DNA of 64,000 nt from Bacillus sp. EB600 (GCF_024494385.1 NZ_JAEVLT010000007.1:124001-188000); one strand, 5' to 3'. Shown: positions 16,057 to 25,801, counted from the stretch's first letter. The notes: generated by a model from the letters alone, not told the origin. Program-made: numbers and translations.

Positions 16057-17475
16057 ATGAAAAAAATTATTAAAAATGGAACGATTGTGACCGCAGCTGA
16101 TACTTTTAAAGCGGATTTGTTAATTGAAAATGAGGTTATCAGCCAAATTGGACAAAGCCTTTCGGCAGTGGATGCAGAAGTGATCGACGCGAATGGGTGT
16201 TATGTGTTTCCAGGTGGGATTGATCCACACACACATTTGGATATGCCATTTGGCGGGACCGTAACAAAGGATGATTACGAAACAGGTACCATTGCGGCAG
16301 CCTTTGGAGGCACGACGACCATCATTGATTTTTGTTTAACAAACAAAGGCAAATCATTGCAAAGTGCAATCGATACATGGCATGCGAAATCAAAGGACAA
16401 AGCTGTGATTGATTACGGATTCCACCTTCAGATTGTGGAAATGAATGAAAAAGTATTAAGTGAACTTCCAAAAGTAATAGAGAAAGAGGGAATAACTTCT
16501 TTTAAAGTATTTATGGCCTATAAAAATCAGTTCCAGGCCGATGACGAAACACTTTTTCGGACACTTATTGCCGCTAAAGAGCTTGGAGCACTCGTTATGG
16601 TTCACGCGGAAAATGGCGATGTCATTGATTATCTAGTGAAAAGAGCATTAAAAGAAGGAAAGACTGATCCGATCTACCATGCTATAACACGGCCGCCTGA
16701 AGCAGAAGGAGAAGCGACCGGAAGAGCGATTACCCTAACAGGGCTGGCAAATTCACAGCTTTATGTTGTCCATGTATCCTGTGCAGAGTCAGCTAGAAAA
16801 ATTGCGGAAGCACGGGATAAGGGCATTGATATTTGGGGAGAGACATGTCCGCAGTATTTAGTACTAGATCAATCCTATTTAGAAAAACCAAATTTTGAAG
16901 GAGCCAAATATGTATGGTCACCACCATTGCGTGAGAAATGGAATCAGGATGTACTTTGGAATGCACTAAAAACCAGCCAGCTGCAAACATTAGGCTCAGA
17001 CCAATGCTCGTTTGATTTTATTGGTCAAAAAGAACTAGGTAAAGGTGATTTTTCAAAAATTCCGAACGGTGGTCCGATCATAGAGGATCGAGTTAGTATC
17101 CTGTTCTCGGAAGGGGTAAAGAAGGGTAGAATCACACTCAATCAGTTTGTTGACCTTACATCAACAAGAGCAGCTAAATTGTTTGGGCTCTATCCAAAGA
17201 AAGGAACCATTGCCGTTGGTGTAGATGCCGATCTTGTGATTTTTGATCCTGCAGTGGAACGAGTGATTTCAGCGGAAACTCACCATATGGCAGTAGATTA
17301 CAATGCGTTTGAAGGGTTGAAGGTCACAGGAGAGCCAGTTTCCGTATTATCCCGCGGGGAATACGTCATTCGCGATAAAAAGTTTGTAGGCAAATTAGGT
17401 GCTGGACACTATTTAAAACGTGCTAAGTATGGAGAAAACCAACAAAGTGTAGGAATAGAGACTGTTTCGAAGTAA
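16057..17475 (+). CDS. hydA: Dihydropyrimidinase (D-hydantoinase)
   Basis: This 472-aa cyclic amidase of the amidohydrolase superfamily opens dihydrouracil to N-carbamoyl-beta-alanine. All metal ligands are present: H58 and H60 in GGIDPHTHLDMPFGG, the carboxylated lysine K150 in SFKVFMAYKNQF, H183 in MVHAENGD, H239 in VVHVSC and D315 in GSDQCSFDF. Length and motifs are typical of Bacillus hydantoinases. CAGGAGGAGG precedes the ATG. It lies 38 nt after preA and is followed by a repeat-rich gap. Confidence 0.93.
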   Translation: MKKIIKNGTIVTAADTFKADLLIENEVISQIGQSLSAVDAEVIDANGCYVFPGGIDPHTHLDMPFGGTVTKDDYETGTIAAAFGGTTTIIDFCLTNKGKSLQSAIDTWHAKSKDKAVIDYGFHLQIVEMNEKVLSELPKVIEKEGITSFKVFMAYKNQFQADDETLFRTLIAAKELGALVMVHAENGDVIDYLVKRALKEGKTDPIYHAITRPPEAEGEATGRAITLTGLANSQLYVVHVSCAESARKIAEARDKGIDIWGETCPQYLVLDQSYLEKPNFEGAKYVWSPPLREKWNQDVLWNALKTSQLQTLGSDQCSFDFIGQKELGKGDFSKIPNGGPIIEDRVSILFSEGVKKGRITLNQFVDLTSTRAAKLFGLYPKKGTIAVGVDADLVIFDPAVERVISAETHHMAVDYNAFEGLKVTGEPVSVLSRGEYVIRDKKFVGKLGAGHYLKRAKYGENQQSVGIETVSK

Positions 17476-17594
17476 GTGGTTAGCGTTCTACAAATAGCTA
17501 TTTGATATTCCGTACTCCATTTGGTATGTAACTTTTTCCATAAAAGTTAATTTAATCCAAATGAAGAACAAAAGCTGGCTATAAGAGAAAAAAA

Positions 17595-17823
17595 TGTCCT
17601 TCATTAAAGCCATGAAGGACAAAAACAGCTAGAAAATGAGAAAAATGTCCTTCATCAAGGCGGTGAAGGACAAAAAGCAGCTAGGAAATGAGAAAAATGT
17701 CCTTCATCAAGGCGGTGAAGGACAAAAAGCAGTTAAGAAATGTGAAATTGTCCTTCATCAAGGCGATGAAAGACTAAAAGCAGCTAAGAAATGTGAAATT
17801 GTCCTTCATCAAATTGAAGGACA
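17595..17823. repeat. Tandem hairpin repeat, five units of 51-52 bp
   Basis: TGTCCTTCA recurs at 17595, 17646, 17698, 17749 and 17800. Each copy is followed after about 7-10 nt by TGAAGGACA, forming a perfect 9-10-bp stem in four of five units; unit 4 has TGAAAGACT. Spacers share AAAAAGCAGCTAGAAATGAGAAAAA. The array fills the hydA-mmsA gap. A 72-codon open frame crosses it (17636-17854) because 51 is a multiple of 3, but I treat that as fortuitous. Flanks at 17476-17594 and 17824-17931 show no gene. Confidence 0.85.
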
Positions 17824-17931
17824 AAAAGTAACCGAAAATAAAGGGAGTAAGTAATGAAAAAGCCTTAATTGTCCTTTGGACGTGGCGGACCAGATTCTAT
17901 GAAGAAGCAAGTGTAAAAAGGGAGCTAAAAA

Positions 17932-18150
17932 ATGTCTGAATACCAACAGTTTTTGCAGGAGCGAGATCGGATTGATTTTTTACTTCAAAAAGGATATAGG
18001 ATTAAAAAAGTGACTGAACATTTGAACGGTGACACTGTCGAATTTGAAAAGTGTGAGAGTAATATGGAAGAAACTGAAGTGGAAACCTTACACATTTCAA
18101 CCCCAAATGGCCGCAAGTATTTTTCTGTGAAACTAATTCAGCAACAATAA
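17932..18150 (+). CDS. Small protein of unknown function in the pyrimidine cluster
   Basis: This is a 72-aa charged soluble protein with AAAGGGAGC at a good distance before ATG. It begins MSEYQQFLQERDRIDFLLQK and ends in a beta-rich half (VETLHISTPNGRKYFSVKL). I see no known domain, metal motif or signal peptide. It is in the same direction as its neighbours, 31 nt before the semialdehyde dehydrogenase, so it is likely co-transcribed. The alternation of an N-terminal helix with beta strands could suit a small regulator or enzyme partner, but that is a guess. Confidence 0.65.
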   Translation: MSEYQQFLQERDRIDFLLQKGYRIKKVTEHLNGDTVEFEKCESNMEETEVETLHISTPNGRKYFSVKLIQQQ

Positions 18151-18181
18151 ACCATTCAAGCCTTAGGAAAGGAGACTTTAG

Positions 18182-19648
18182 ATGACAGCTTCCACACAAA
18201 AAATAAAAAGGTTAAAAAATTATATTGGAGGTGAATGGGTGGATTCCACTTCAACAAAAACGGAAATTGTCTTGAATCCTGCAACAGGGCAAGCCATTGC
18301 CGAAATCCCTCTTTCTACAAAGGAAGATGTGGATCGTGCCGTCCAAGCAGCGAATGAAACATTTAAAACGTGGTCACAGACAGCTGTTCCGAAACGGGCT
18401 CGGATTTTATTTAAGTTTCAGCAGCTACTTGTTGATAAACGGGAATATCTAGCAAAATTGATTACAATTGAAAATGGGAAAAGCCTTTCTGAAGCGAGGG
18501 GAGAGGTACAGCGCGGGATTGAATGTGTAGAATTCGCAGCCGGAGCACCTTCTTTCATGATGGGCAAGCAGCTGCCAGATATTGCTACCAACCTTGAATC
18601 TGGTATGTATCGATATCCGCTTGGTGTAGTCGGAGGCATAACGCCTTTTAACTTCCCAATGATGGTTCCATGCTGGATGCTCCCCATTGCCATCGCCTGC
18701 GGAAATACATTTGTATTAAAGCCGTCCGAACGTACTCCGCTCCTTGCCGTACTCCTTGTTGAATTAATAGAAGCAGCAGGTCTTCCAAAAGGGGTTGTAA
18801 ATATCGTTAACGGTGCACATGATGTCGTGAACGGACTGCTCGAGCATAAAGATGTTAAAGCGATCTCATTTGTCGGTTCGCAGCCAGTTGCAGAATATGT
18901 ATACAAAAAAGGAACGATGAACCTAAAGCGTGTCCAAGCCCTTTCCGGTGCAAAAAATCATTCCATCGTCTTAAAGGATGCAAACCTTGACCTAGCAGCA
19001 AGAGAAATTACGAATGCAGCTTTTGGTTCAGCGGGCGAACGCTGTATGGCAGCCGCTGTTGTTGCTGTCGAAGAAAACATTGCAGATGAATTGATCACAA
19101 GATTAGTAGAACTAGCTGGTGAGATGAAAATTGGCAATGGTCTTGATGACGGGGTTTTCCTGGGACCTGTTATTCGTGAGGAACATAAAAAACGGACAAT
19201 CGATTATATTGAGTCGGGCGTTGCTCAAGGTGCAAAACTTGTTCGTGATGGACGTAAGGATGATGCCGTTGCGGGAAACGGCTATTTTGTCGGACCGACT
19301 ATTTTTGACCAGGTAACACAGAAAATGAAAATCTGGCAGGATGAGATCTTTGCTCCTGTTCTCTCGATCATAAGAGTAAAGGATTTAACAGAAGCGATTG
19401 ACACGGCAAATGCTTCAAAATTAGCAAATGGTGCCTGCTTATATACCGACAGTGCCGCCGCAATCAGACAGTTCCGTGAAACAATTGATGCCGGAATGCT
19501 GGGTGTAAATGTTGGCGTACCAGCTCCAATGGCTTTCTTTCCATTCTCCGGTTACAAAGATTCATTTTATGGTGATTTACATGTTAACGGGACAGATGGA
19601 TTTGAATTTTATACGAGAAAAAAAGTGCTGACAGCACGCTACTCATAG
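18182..19648 (+). CDS. mmsA: CoA-acylating (methyl)malonate-semialdehyde dehydrogenase
   Basis: This 488-aa ALDH-superfamily enzyme converts malonate semialdehyde (from beta-alanine) or methylmalonate semialdehyde to acetyl- or propionyl-CoA with loss of CO2. The catalytic cysteine is C288 in [10 protein letters not shown]. The usual ALDH glutamate position reads LSGAKNH instead of LGGK, as in the CoA-dependent MmsA/IolA group, and [15 protein letters not shown] is characteristic. AAGGAGAC precedes the ATG. It forms the last catabolic step of the cluster. Confidence 0.9.
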   Translation: MTASTQKIKRLKNYIGGEWVDSTSTKTEIVLNPATGQAIAEIPLSTKEDVDRAVQAANETFKTWSQTAVPKRARILFKFQQLLVDKREYLAKLITIENGKSLSEARGEVQRGIECVEFAAGAPSFMMGKQLPDIATNLESGMYRYPLGVVGGITPFNFPMMVPCWMLPIAIACGNTFVLKPSERTPLLAVLLVELIEAAGLPKGVVNIVNGAHDVVNGLLEHKDVKAISFVGSQPVAEYVYKKGTMNLKRVQALSGAKNHSIVLKDANLDLAAREITNAAFGSAGERCMAAAVVAVEENIADELITRLVELAGEMKIGNGLDDGVFLGPVIREEHKKRTIDYIESGVAQGAKLVRDGRKDDAVAGNGYFVGPTIFDQVTQKMKIWQDEIFAPVLSIIRVKDLTEAIDTANASKLANGACLYTDSAAAIRQFRETIDAGMLGVNVGVPAPMAFFPFSGYKDSFYGDLHVNGTDGFEFYTRKKVLTARYS

Positions 19649-19786
19649 GCGATTAAACCATACATATCTGGTGTTCTCCACGATTTCGATCTAATAAATC
19701 GGAAACGGACGAATGGACACCAGATTTCATTTTGCTGAAGATTTTTACCTTGAACGAGAGACACATTAATAAAGGAGGACATGGCC

Positions 19787-21145
19787 ATGTCCATGAATAG
19801 GAATAAAACTGAAGTTACAATTGTGAAAGATCGCCAATATTTATGGCACCATATGACTCCATATAAAGACCAGATGGTACCAACCGTTGCTGTTGAAGGA
19901 AAAGGATCTTGGATTACCGATATAAATGGTCAAAAGTACTTAGATGCCATGTCTGGCTTATGGTGTGTGAATGTTGGTTATGGACGAGAGGAACTGGCCC
20001 AGGCGGCATATGATCAATTAAAAACAATGCCGTATTTCCCTCTGTCACAAAGTCATCTTCCAGCGATTCAATTAGCTGAAAAATTAAATGAATGGTTAGA
20101 AGGAGATTATGTCATTTTCTTTTCGAATAGTGGCTCAGAGGCGAATGAAACAGCTTTTAAAATCGTCCGTCAGTATCATCAGCAAAATGGTGAGCCAAGC
20201 CGCTATAAATTCATTTCCCGATACCGGGCCTATCATGGTAATTCAATGGGGGCTTTAGCTGCAACCGGACAGGCCGTTCGAAAGTTTAAATATGAGCCAC
20301 TTGCTCCAGGATTCATTCATGTGAGTCCTCCTGATTCTTACCGCCGCCCAGCAGGGCAATCTGTTGAAGAATTTAATCTGCAATGTGCAGTAGAGATTGA
20401 AAAGACCATCATCTGGGAAGGAGTGGAAACGATTGCGGCCATCATTATGGAACCAGCCATTACCGGAGGAGGAGTTCTTGTTCCTCATCCCATCTATATG
20501 GAAAAAGTGCAAGAAATTTGTCGAAAACATGGTATCCTCCTCATTATCGACGAAGTGATTTGTGGATTTGGCCGGGCCGGAAAAAAATTTGGGCATATGC
20601 ACTTCCCTATCAAACCAGATATTGTCACAATGGCAAAAGGATTAACAAGCGGTTATCTGCCACTTTCGGCTACTGCGGTGAGACGGGATATCTATGAAAC
20701 ATTTAAAAGCTCTGAGGAGTACAGTTATTTCCGTCACGTCAATACATTTGGCGGGAACCCGGCTGCTTGTGCACTAGCTCTGAAAAATCTAGAAATCTAC
20801 GAGAAAGAAGACCTTGTTGAACGTGCTCGGATTCTAGGTGAACGATTAAGGGAAGAAATGAGGGAAATGGAAGACCATCCATTTGTTGGTGATATCCGCA
20901 GTTTTGGTTTTCTCCTCGGAATTGAACTAGTAGAAGATAAAGCAACGAAAGTGCCTTTAGACGTAAGGAAAATAGATCAAATGATTGCCGAATGCAAATC
21001 AAATGGTTTGATCATTGGCAAAAATGGTGCAACTGTAGCTGGCTATAATAATATTCTTACCTTATCTCCGCCATTATCCTCTACAGATGAGGATTTAGAA
21101 TTCATAGTAAAAATATTGAAAGCAGCAATCCACAGAGCAGTTTAA
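19787..21145 (+). CDS. Class III aminotransferase, probable beta-alanine (omega-amino acid):pyruvate transaminase
   Basis: This 452-aa PLP enzyme would convert beta-alanine plus pyruvate to malonate semialdehyde plus alanine, feeding MmsA. The PLP lysine is K284 in MAKGLTSGYLP and the pyridine-N aspartate is D255 in IIDEVICGFGR. NSGSEANETAFK binds the phosphate. ATG 19787 is chosen over 19781 because AAAGGAGG ends only 2 nt before the earlier ATG. A strong terminator follows. Other class III specificities such as taurine or GABA cannot be excluded from sequence alone. Confidence 0.85.
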   Translation: MSMNRNKTEVTIVKDRQYLWHHMTPYKDQMVPTVAVEGKGSWITDINGQKYLDAMSGLWCVNVGYGREELAQAAYDQLKTMPYFPLSQSHLPAIQLAEKLNEWLEGDYVIFFSNSGSEANETAFKIVRQYHQQNGEPSRYKFISRYRAYHGNSMGALAATGQAVRKFKYEPLAPGFIHVSPPDSYRRPAGQSVEEFNLQCAVEIEKTIIWEGVETIAAIIMEPAITGGGVLVPHPIYMEKVQEICRKHGILLIIDEVICGFGRAGKKFGHMHFPIKPDIVTMAKGLTSGYLPLSATAVRRDIYETFKSSEEYSYFRHVNTFGGNPAACALALKNLEIYEKEDLVERARILGERLREEMREMEDHPFVGDIRSFGFLLGIELVEDKATKVPLDVRKIDQMIAECKSNGLIIGKNGATVAGYNNILTLSPPLSSTDEDLEFIVKILKAAIHRAV

Positions 21146-21156
21146 AATTAGGATTG

Positions 21157-21200
21157 AAAGCTGATTTCTTCGAAACGTGGAGAAATCAGCTTTTCTATTT
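21157..21200 (+). terminator. Terminator of the pyrimidine cluster
   Basis: AAAGCTGATTTCT (21157-21169) pairs with AGAAATCAGCTTTT (21181-21194), followed by CTATTT. Confidence 0.85.
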
Positions 21201-21275
21201 ACAATAACTTAACAGTAGATTACTTGAATTTAACTGTGCATGGGTCTATTATATAAGCAAATGGTTATATATTGA

Positions 21276-21488
21276 TGTAATTCGTCTATACTCTGTTGCT
21301 GGTTCTGCGGACCACAATTTGCATTATCTTTAGACGCGCCAAAGGAAGCTGATAAAATTGAAACCATCAACGGTATTAAAGTAGCATTTGATTCACAAAT
21401 TACAGAAACAGGAGAATTAACTTTAGACGAAGAGGAAAACCAAGAGGTTCCGGGATTAGTTTTATTGGGTGCTAGCAGCTGTTGTTAA
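21276..21488 (+). pseudogene. HesB/IscA-like family protein, 5'-truncated
   Basis: An open frame without a start codon reads WFCGPQFALSLDAPKEADKI, then INGIKVAFDSQI, and ends LLGASSCC before the stop at 21486-21488. This resembles the C-terminal half of small HesB/YadR/YfhF-type iron-sulfur proteins, including the CGP motif and the terminal double cysteine. About 40 N-terminal residues are missing and there is a stop at 21273. The rest of the 21201-21795 gap has only the terminator at 21524. Confidence 0.55.
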
Positions 21489-21523
21489 ATAAAGGTCTAG
21501 TGCAGAGACAAACGATAAAAAGT

Positions 21524-21561
21524 AGATCTATCCATATTCTTGGATAGGTCTATTTCTTTTG
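21524..21561 (+). terminator. Terminator after the HesB-like remnant
   Basis: AGATCTATCC (21524-21533) and GGATAGGTCT (21542-21551) form a 10-bp stem with one G-U pair, then ATTTCTTTT. Confidence 0.75.
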
Positions 21562-21795
21562 CTTGATATTAAGATTACTTTTTTCATTAAACTACTAAAA
21601 AGATTAAAAGTTAAAGAGAGTAACAGACCAGAACCAACCATTTTCAACCATTAGCTGGTGCCGCGGCATGGATGTTTACCATGAAAATAAACTTTTGCAA
21701 CTCAGAAAAAAAGGCAATACTAAAGAAGACTCAGCTCATTCATTTTTTTAAAGGTGGCAGCGCCTAATTCTATTATTCAAAGTCAGGTGAAGATA

Positions 21796-22677
21796 TTGGA
21801 TATCAAACATTTACAATATTTTATTGAAGTGGCCAATGCTAATAGTTTTTCACGCGCGGCTGAAAACTTGTTTATCACACAGCCAACGATAAGTAAAATG
21901 ATAAAAAATCTTGAAGAAGAGTTAGGAGTTTCACTTTTTGACCGGTCGAAGAAGCAATTAATCCTAACTGACGCAGGAAGATTGATTCTGGAGCAATCAA
22001 AGCTCATTGACCAAGCATTTCATAACTTAGAAGCAGAATTGGATAATCTCTTAGGATTAAAAAAAGGACATATCCGTATTGGACTGCCACCCATTTTTGA
22101 TGCCCATATGTTCCTCAAAATCTTAAGCAACTTTCACGAAAAATATCCTGGAATTACTTTTCAACTAGTGGAGGATGGTTCCAGAAAAATAGAAGACGAT
22201 GTGGAAAATAATCTTCTTGATGTAGGGATTATCGTTCTGCCGACGAAAAACGAACTCTTTGAACATTTCTTTTTTATGGAAGAAGATCTTAGACTCATTC
22301 TTCACGCCGCGCATCCATTGGCAGAACGACAGGAGGTAGACTTAGCAGAATTGAAGAATGAATCTTTTATCTTATTTAATAAAGACTTTGTGTTAAACGA
22401 TCGAATTATTAATTCGTGTAAAAGTGTGGGATTTCATCCAAATATTATATCAGAAGGTTCACAACGGTCTTTTATAGAAGATATGGTTGCCTGGAAACTT
22501 GGAGTTGCACTGATCCCAGAAAGCATCTGCAAAAATTTAAATAAAAATATCAAGTTTGTAAAAGTCGTAAATCCTTCTATCATATGGAAACTCGGCATTA
22601 TCTGGAGCAAGAATCAGTACCTTTCCTTTGCTGCAAAAGAATGGCTGCATTTTACAAAAGAAAGGCTTACGAAATAA
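21796..22677 (+). CDS. LysR-family transcriptional regulator
   Basis: This 293-aa LTTR has an N-terminal winged HTH (DIKHLQYFIEVANANSFSRA, then TQPTISKMIKNLEEELG near 27-45) and a C-terminal periplasmic-binding-like effector domain starting near KKGHIRIGLPP. The frame is open from GTG 21754. TTG 21796 is preferred because AGGTGA lies 5 nt upstream and it gives the standard MDIKHLQYF start and length. Targets are unknown. It lies between the pyrimidine cluster and the thioesterase, both in the same direction, so no divergent target is indicated. Confidence 0.85.
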   Translation: MDIKHLQYFIEVANANSFSRAAENLFITQPTISKMIKNLEEELGVSLFDRSKKQLILTDAGRLILEQSKLIDQAFHNLEAELDNLLGLKKGHIRIGLPPIFDAHMFLKILSNFHEKYPGITFQLVEDGSRKIEDDVENNLLDVGIIVLPTKNELFEHFFFMEEDLRLILHAAHPLAERQEVDLAELKNESFILFNKDFVLNDRIINSCKSVGFHPNIISEGSQRSFIEDMVAWKLGVALIPESICKNLNKNIKFVKVVNPSIIWKLGIIWSKNQYLSFAAKEWLHFTKERLTK

Positions 22678-22896
22678 ATAATAAAAAGACGGTTTTTAAT
22701 TAGAAACTTTTTTTAATTATTAGACTATTATGCGTTTTTGGAAACATTAACATAGATAAAAGCTATAGTTAAGATGAAATTTAACCATTTTACTTAGGAA
22801 ACTATGAGTCGTACAATTCACATGTGCTAAAAAATCTATTATTAACGTGGAAATGAGGTTTATCATCTGGGATGCAAACATGAAAGGATGTAGCAA

Positions 22897-23415
22897 ATGG
22901 AAACAAAAAAATCAAATGAAAGCCGCATTGTTAATACAGCTCAAGTTTTATCTTGCGACTTAAATAACTATAATACACTTTTTGGCGGAGTTCTAATGAA
23001 AAAACTGGACGATGCTGCAACTTTATCTGCACGCAGACATTCAAGAGTAAAAGAGTGCGTAACGGCCTCGACCGATTCGATCGACTTCCTACAGCCCATT
23101 CATCAGACCGATTCTGTCTGCGTCGAATCGTTTGTAACATACACTGGGAGAACATCCATGGAGATATTTTGTAAAGTTATCGCAGAAGATATAATAACAG
23201 GCGAACGAAGAATGGCTGCTACAGCATTTTTGACTTTTGTTGCTCTCGATGAAAACAAACAGCCGGTCCATGTTCCAGGAGTCATTCCTGAAACCGAAGA
23301 AGAAAAATTTCTCTATCAAACCGGTAAAGAAAGAGCAGAGATGCGAAAGTTAAGAAGACAAAAAAGTAAAGCACTAGCCGAGTATATTTCACTTAAAAAA
23401 CCTTGGGACAAATAA
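22897..23415 (+). CDS. Acyl-CoA thioesterase (YkhA/YciA-type hotdog)
   Basis: This 172-aa hotdog-fold thioesterase hydrolyses acyl-CoA to free acid and CoA. The core LFGGVLMKKLDDAATLSARR supplies the substrate loop and catalytic aspartate, and ASTDSIDFLQPIHQTDSV and YTGRTSMEI are typical of the YkhA/BACH subfamily. The C-terminus is a basic helix. A Shine-Dalgarno AAAGGATG lies upstream. A 17-nt gap separates it from the next gene, suggesting co-transcription. Confidence 0.85.
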   Translation: METKKSNESRIVNTAQVLSCDLNNYNTLFGGVLMKKLDDAATLSARRHSRVKECVTASTDSIDFLQPIHQTDSVCVESFVTYTGRTSMEIFCKVIAEDIITGERRMAATAFLTFVALDENKQPVHVPGVIPETEEEKFLYQTGKERAEMRKLRRQKSKALAEYISLKKPWDK

Positions 23416-23432
23416 GAGGAGGATAAAAACGA

Positions 23433-23807
23433 ATGCTTACTTTATCAAATATTCATGAGTTATACACAGCAAAAATAGCGATGGAAAATATGAGGAGGGA
23501 ATATCCTGCCCTCTTTGAAAAACTATTGGATTTAATTAATCTGACACGTGCCTTGCAATTTAAATATTATTACATGGGATGTTTAATCATGGAAAAAGAT
23601 CCTGGCGAATATAAACCAAATTTTGTGTACGGCTCTGTTCATCGATTATATAAAAAAGAATTACAAAAATTGAAAGAAGACCAAGATTTCCAAGTACTGA
23701 AACAAATTTTTTCAGATTTGAGCAGCAGTGCCGATTACTCAAAAATATGCCTTTTAGTGCGTGGTATGGCGCCGGAGTCCTTAATAGGTTTATCATCTAT
23801 TAGATAG
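23433..23807 (+). CDS. Hypothetical helical protein
   Basis: This 124-aa, mostly alpha-helical soluble protein of unknown function starts at ATG with GAGGAGG upstream. There are no membrane segments and no motif I recognise. A short hydrophobic/aromatic patch (FKYYYMGCLIM) lies mid-protein. It is 17 nt after the thioesterase gene and followed by a terminator, so the pair should form an operon. Confidence 0.65.
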   Translation: MLTLSNIHELYTAKIAMENMRREYPALFEKLLDLINLTRALQFKYYYMGCLIMEKDPGEYKPNFVYGSVHRLYKKELQKLKEDQDFQVLKQIFSDLSSSADYSKICLLVRGMAPESLIGLSSIR

Positions 23808-23900
23808 AGTTTTATAAAATTTTTAACATCATTGATCATAAAGCTGTAATAAGCTGCAGCCTTCCACGTAACTTAAAACCCCCCTTTTCTTTATAAAGAA

Positions 23901-23945
23901 AAGAAGCAGAGACCAAATATAGGGTTTCTGCTTCTTTATTTTAGA
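23901..23945 (+). terminator. Terminator of the thioesterase operon
   Basis: AAGAAGCAGA (23901-23910) pairs with TCTGCTTCTT (23927-23936), followed by TATTTTAG. Confidence 0.8.
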
Positions 23946-23956
23946 GGGTGAATACG

Positions 23957-24070
23957 ATGGCACTATATATCGATTCAATGTTAAACAAAAGAATTTTGTT
24001 AGAGGCTGTATTAAATGGGAAATATAAACAAAATAAAAGCAGCGACAAATTTTGCTATCGCATATTTTAG
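23957..24070 (+). CDS. Possible 37-codon ORF
   Basis: ATG 23957 follows GAGGGTG at a good spacing and reads 37 codons (MALYIDSMLNKRILLEAVLN and on) to TAG. It overlaps the mntH terminator hairpin on the other strand and lies after a terminator, so it may not be expressed. No similarity recognised. Confidence 0.2.
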   Translation: MALYIDSMLNKRILLEAVLNGKYKQNKSSDKFCYRIF

Positions 24071-24077
24071 TCGCTGC
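24028..24077 (-). terminator. Terminator of mntH
   Basis: GCAGCGAC (24039-24046) pairs with GTCGCTGC (24070-24077). On the minus strand the stem is followed by TTTTATTTTG. Confidence 0.75.
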
Positions 24078-24143
24078 CTTGTTTCATTTCATACCTCGAT
24101 AAAATTTACAAAACATTAGGAGTACCTAACTGGTGCCTGCCTT

Positions 24144-25508
24144 TTAGAAAAATGTGCCCCAGAGTAAATACACATTTAATACAACAATAATGGATGTGAC
24201 AAACCAGGCTAACCATTTCACCCATTTCTTATTTACAAATTCACCCATTTTATTTTTGTCACTTGTAAACATCACCAGTGGGATAACAGCAAAGGATAAT
24301 TGAAGTGATAAGATGACCTGACTTAGTATAAGTAATTCTCCGGTTCCTTTTTCACCATATAGTAAGGTCACAATTACGGCCGGAATAATGGCAATCATCC
24401 TTGTGATCAGTCTGCGAAGCCAAGGTCTTAAACGAATATTCAAGAATCCTTCCATAACGATTTGACCGGCTAGCGTACCAGTTAAAGTAGAGTTTTGACC
24501 AGAAGCAAGTAAGGCAACACCAAATAATATGGCCGCAATACCCGAACCAAGTAATGGATCTAACAAATGGTAGGCATCCTGAATTTCTGCTACATTTTTA
24601 TGCCCTGTAGAATGAAAAGCGGCGGAAGAGAGAATAAGAATCGAAGCATTCACAAATAAGGCAAGCATTAAGGCTACTGTTGAATCGATGGTTGCAAACT
24701 TAATTGCTGAGCGTTTTCCCGCTTGTGTATGATCATAATTCCTTGTTTGAACGATTGATGAATGAAGATAGAGATTATGAGGCATGACTGTCGCTCCCAG
24801 AATCCCTAAAGCAATATAGAGCATAGTTGGATCTGAAACAATGTGACTACTTGGTATAAAGCCAGCTGCAATCCCTCCAATTTCAGGTTGTGACAAAAAC
24901 AACTCCACCCCAAAACAAACAGCGATGGTCACGATTAATGCAATAACAAAGGATTCTATATAGCGAAAGCCCTTATTTTGCAGAAGCAAAACAACTAAAA
25001 CATCCAAAGCGGTAATACATATTCCATACAAAAGCGGGATATTAAATAATAAATTTAACGCGATAGCCGAACCAATTAATTCGGCCAAATCACAAGCGGC
25101 TATGGCTAATTCACATAAAACCCACAGCATATAGGCGACTGGTTTACTAAAATGATCCCTGCAGGCCTGAGCTAAATCCCTACCTGAAACAATCCCCAAT
25201 TTAGCCGATAAAGCTTGCAATAAAATCGCCATAAGGTTTGAAATTAAAATAACAGATAGAAGGGTGTACCCATAGGCTGATCCTCCTGCAATCGACGTGG
25301 CCCAGTTTCCAGGGTCCATATACCCCACTGCTACCAAATATCCTGGACCGATGAACCCTAATAATCTTCGGAAAAAACTGCCTGTTTTCTGAATCGGAAT
25401 GGACTTATGAACTTCTTGTAAACTTGGATTTATATTTTCCCTTTTCCAGGTTCCTTTTTTATTCTCCAAATTTTCTGCCGCCATTTCTTTTGTACCCAAT
25501 GATCCCAT
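24144..25508 (-). CDS. mntH: NRAMP-family divalent metal (Mn2+) transporter MntH
   Basis: This 454-aa proton-coupled Mn2+/Fe2+ importer has about 11 transmembrane helices. The metal-site motif GYMDPGNW in helix 1 (residues ~61-68) and the [10 protein letters not shown] motif in helix 6 are intact, as is the [18 protein letters not shown] consensus transport loop. A hydrophilic N-terminal tail of about 45 residues precedes helix 1. AAAGGAGG precedes the ATG. The upstream region has two MntR-like boxes and a PerR-like box about 300 bp away, so it is probably repressed by manganese. Confidence 0.93.
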   Translation of the reverse strand: MGSLGTKEMAAENLENKKGTWKRENINPSLQEVHKSIPIQKTGSFFRRLLGFIGPGYLVAVGYMDPGNWATSIAGGSAYGYTLLSVILISNLMAILLQALSAKLGIVSGRDLAQACRDHFSKPVAYMLWVLCELAIAACDLAELIGSAIALNLLFNIPLLYGICITALDVLVVLLLQNKGFRYIESFVIALIVTIAVCFGVELFLSQPEIGGIAAGFIPSSHIVSDPTMLYIALGILGATVMPHNLYLHSSIVQTRNYDHTQAGKRSAIKFATIDSTVALMLALFVNASILILSSAAFHSTGHKNVAEIQDAYHLLDPLLGSGIAAILFGVALLASGQNSTLTGTLAGQIVMEGFLNIRLRPWLRRLITRMIAIIPAVIVTLLYGEKGTGELLILSQVILSLQLSFAVIPLVMFTSDKNKMGEFVNKKWVKWLAWFVTSIIVVLNVYLLWGTFF

Positions 25509-25647
25509 CCTCCTTTTCTGATAACCTAGTAATTGTTAGTTTATTGATTAAATCATGCATACTGACATAAATTTTGCATGAAGGAAACTCTTGGATAAAA
25601 AAAATACCTGAAATAAACATATCCGTAAGCTGACTGGTTCATCTTTA

Positions 25648-25791
25648 CTATTGATGCTCATTAGATTGAATATTGTTTAAAATGTTTTTATATTCTTGGT
25701 CACTAATAATTCCTAACAGCTTGCACATGTATGAATTTATCAATACCTTCTTCTTGACTCGTTTTGATGCAATCATTAAATTCACACTCAC
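25648..25791 (-). CDS. Possible small ORF between the MntR boxes and mntH
   Basis: A GTG-initiated 47-aa frame on the mntH strand ends with LLGIISDQEYKNILNNIQSNEHQ, a segment resembling the GI[IL]xxxEY helix of SHOCT-like short domains. The ribosome site is weak. A second frame in the first half (CIKTSQEEGIDKFIHVQA) also looks protein-like, so the gene may be frameshifted. It lies inside the ~290-nt stretch between the predicted promoter and mntH. Confidence 0.25.
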   Translation of the reverse strand: MSVNLMIASKRVKKKVLINSYMCKLLGIISDQEYKNILNNIQSNEHQ

Positions 25792-25801
25792 TTTATTATT
25801 A

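Noticed and set aside
17595..17823. Regular repeats suggestive of a CRISPR array
   Set aside because: Spacers are nearly identical, each repeat carries its own internal hairpin, the period is 51-52 bp and no cas genes are present. It is a tandem repeat.
17636..17854. 72-codon ORF across the hairpin repeats
   Set aside because: It exists because the repeat period is a multiple of three; no ribosome site and no non-repeat sequence supports it.
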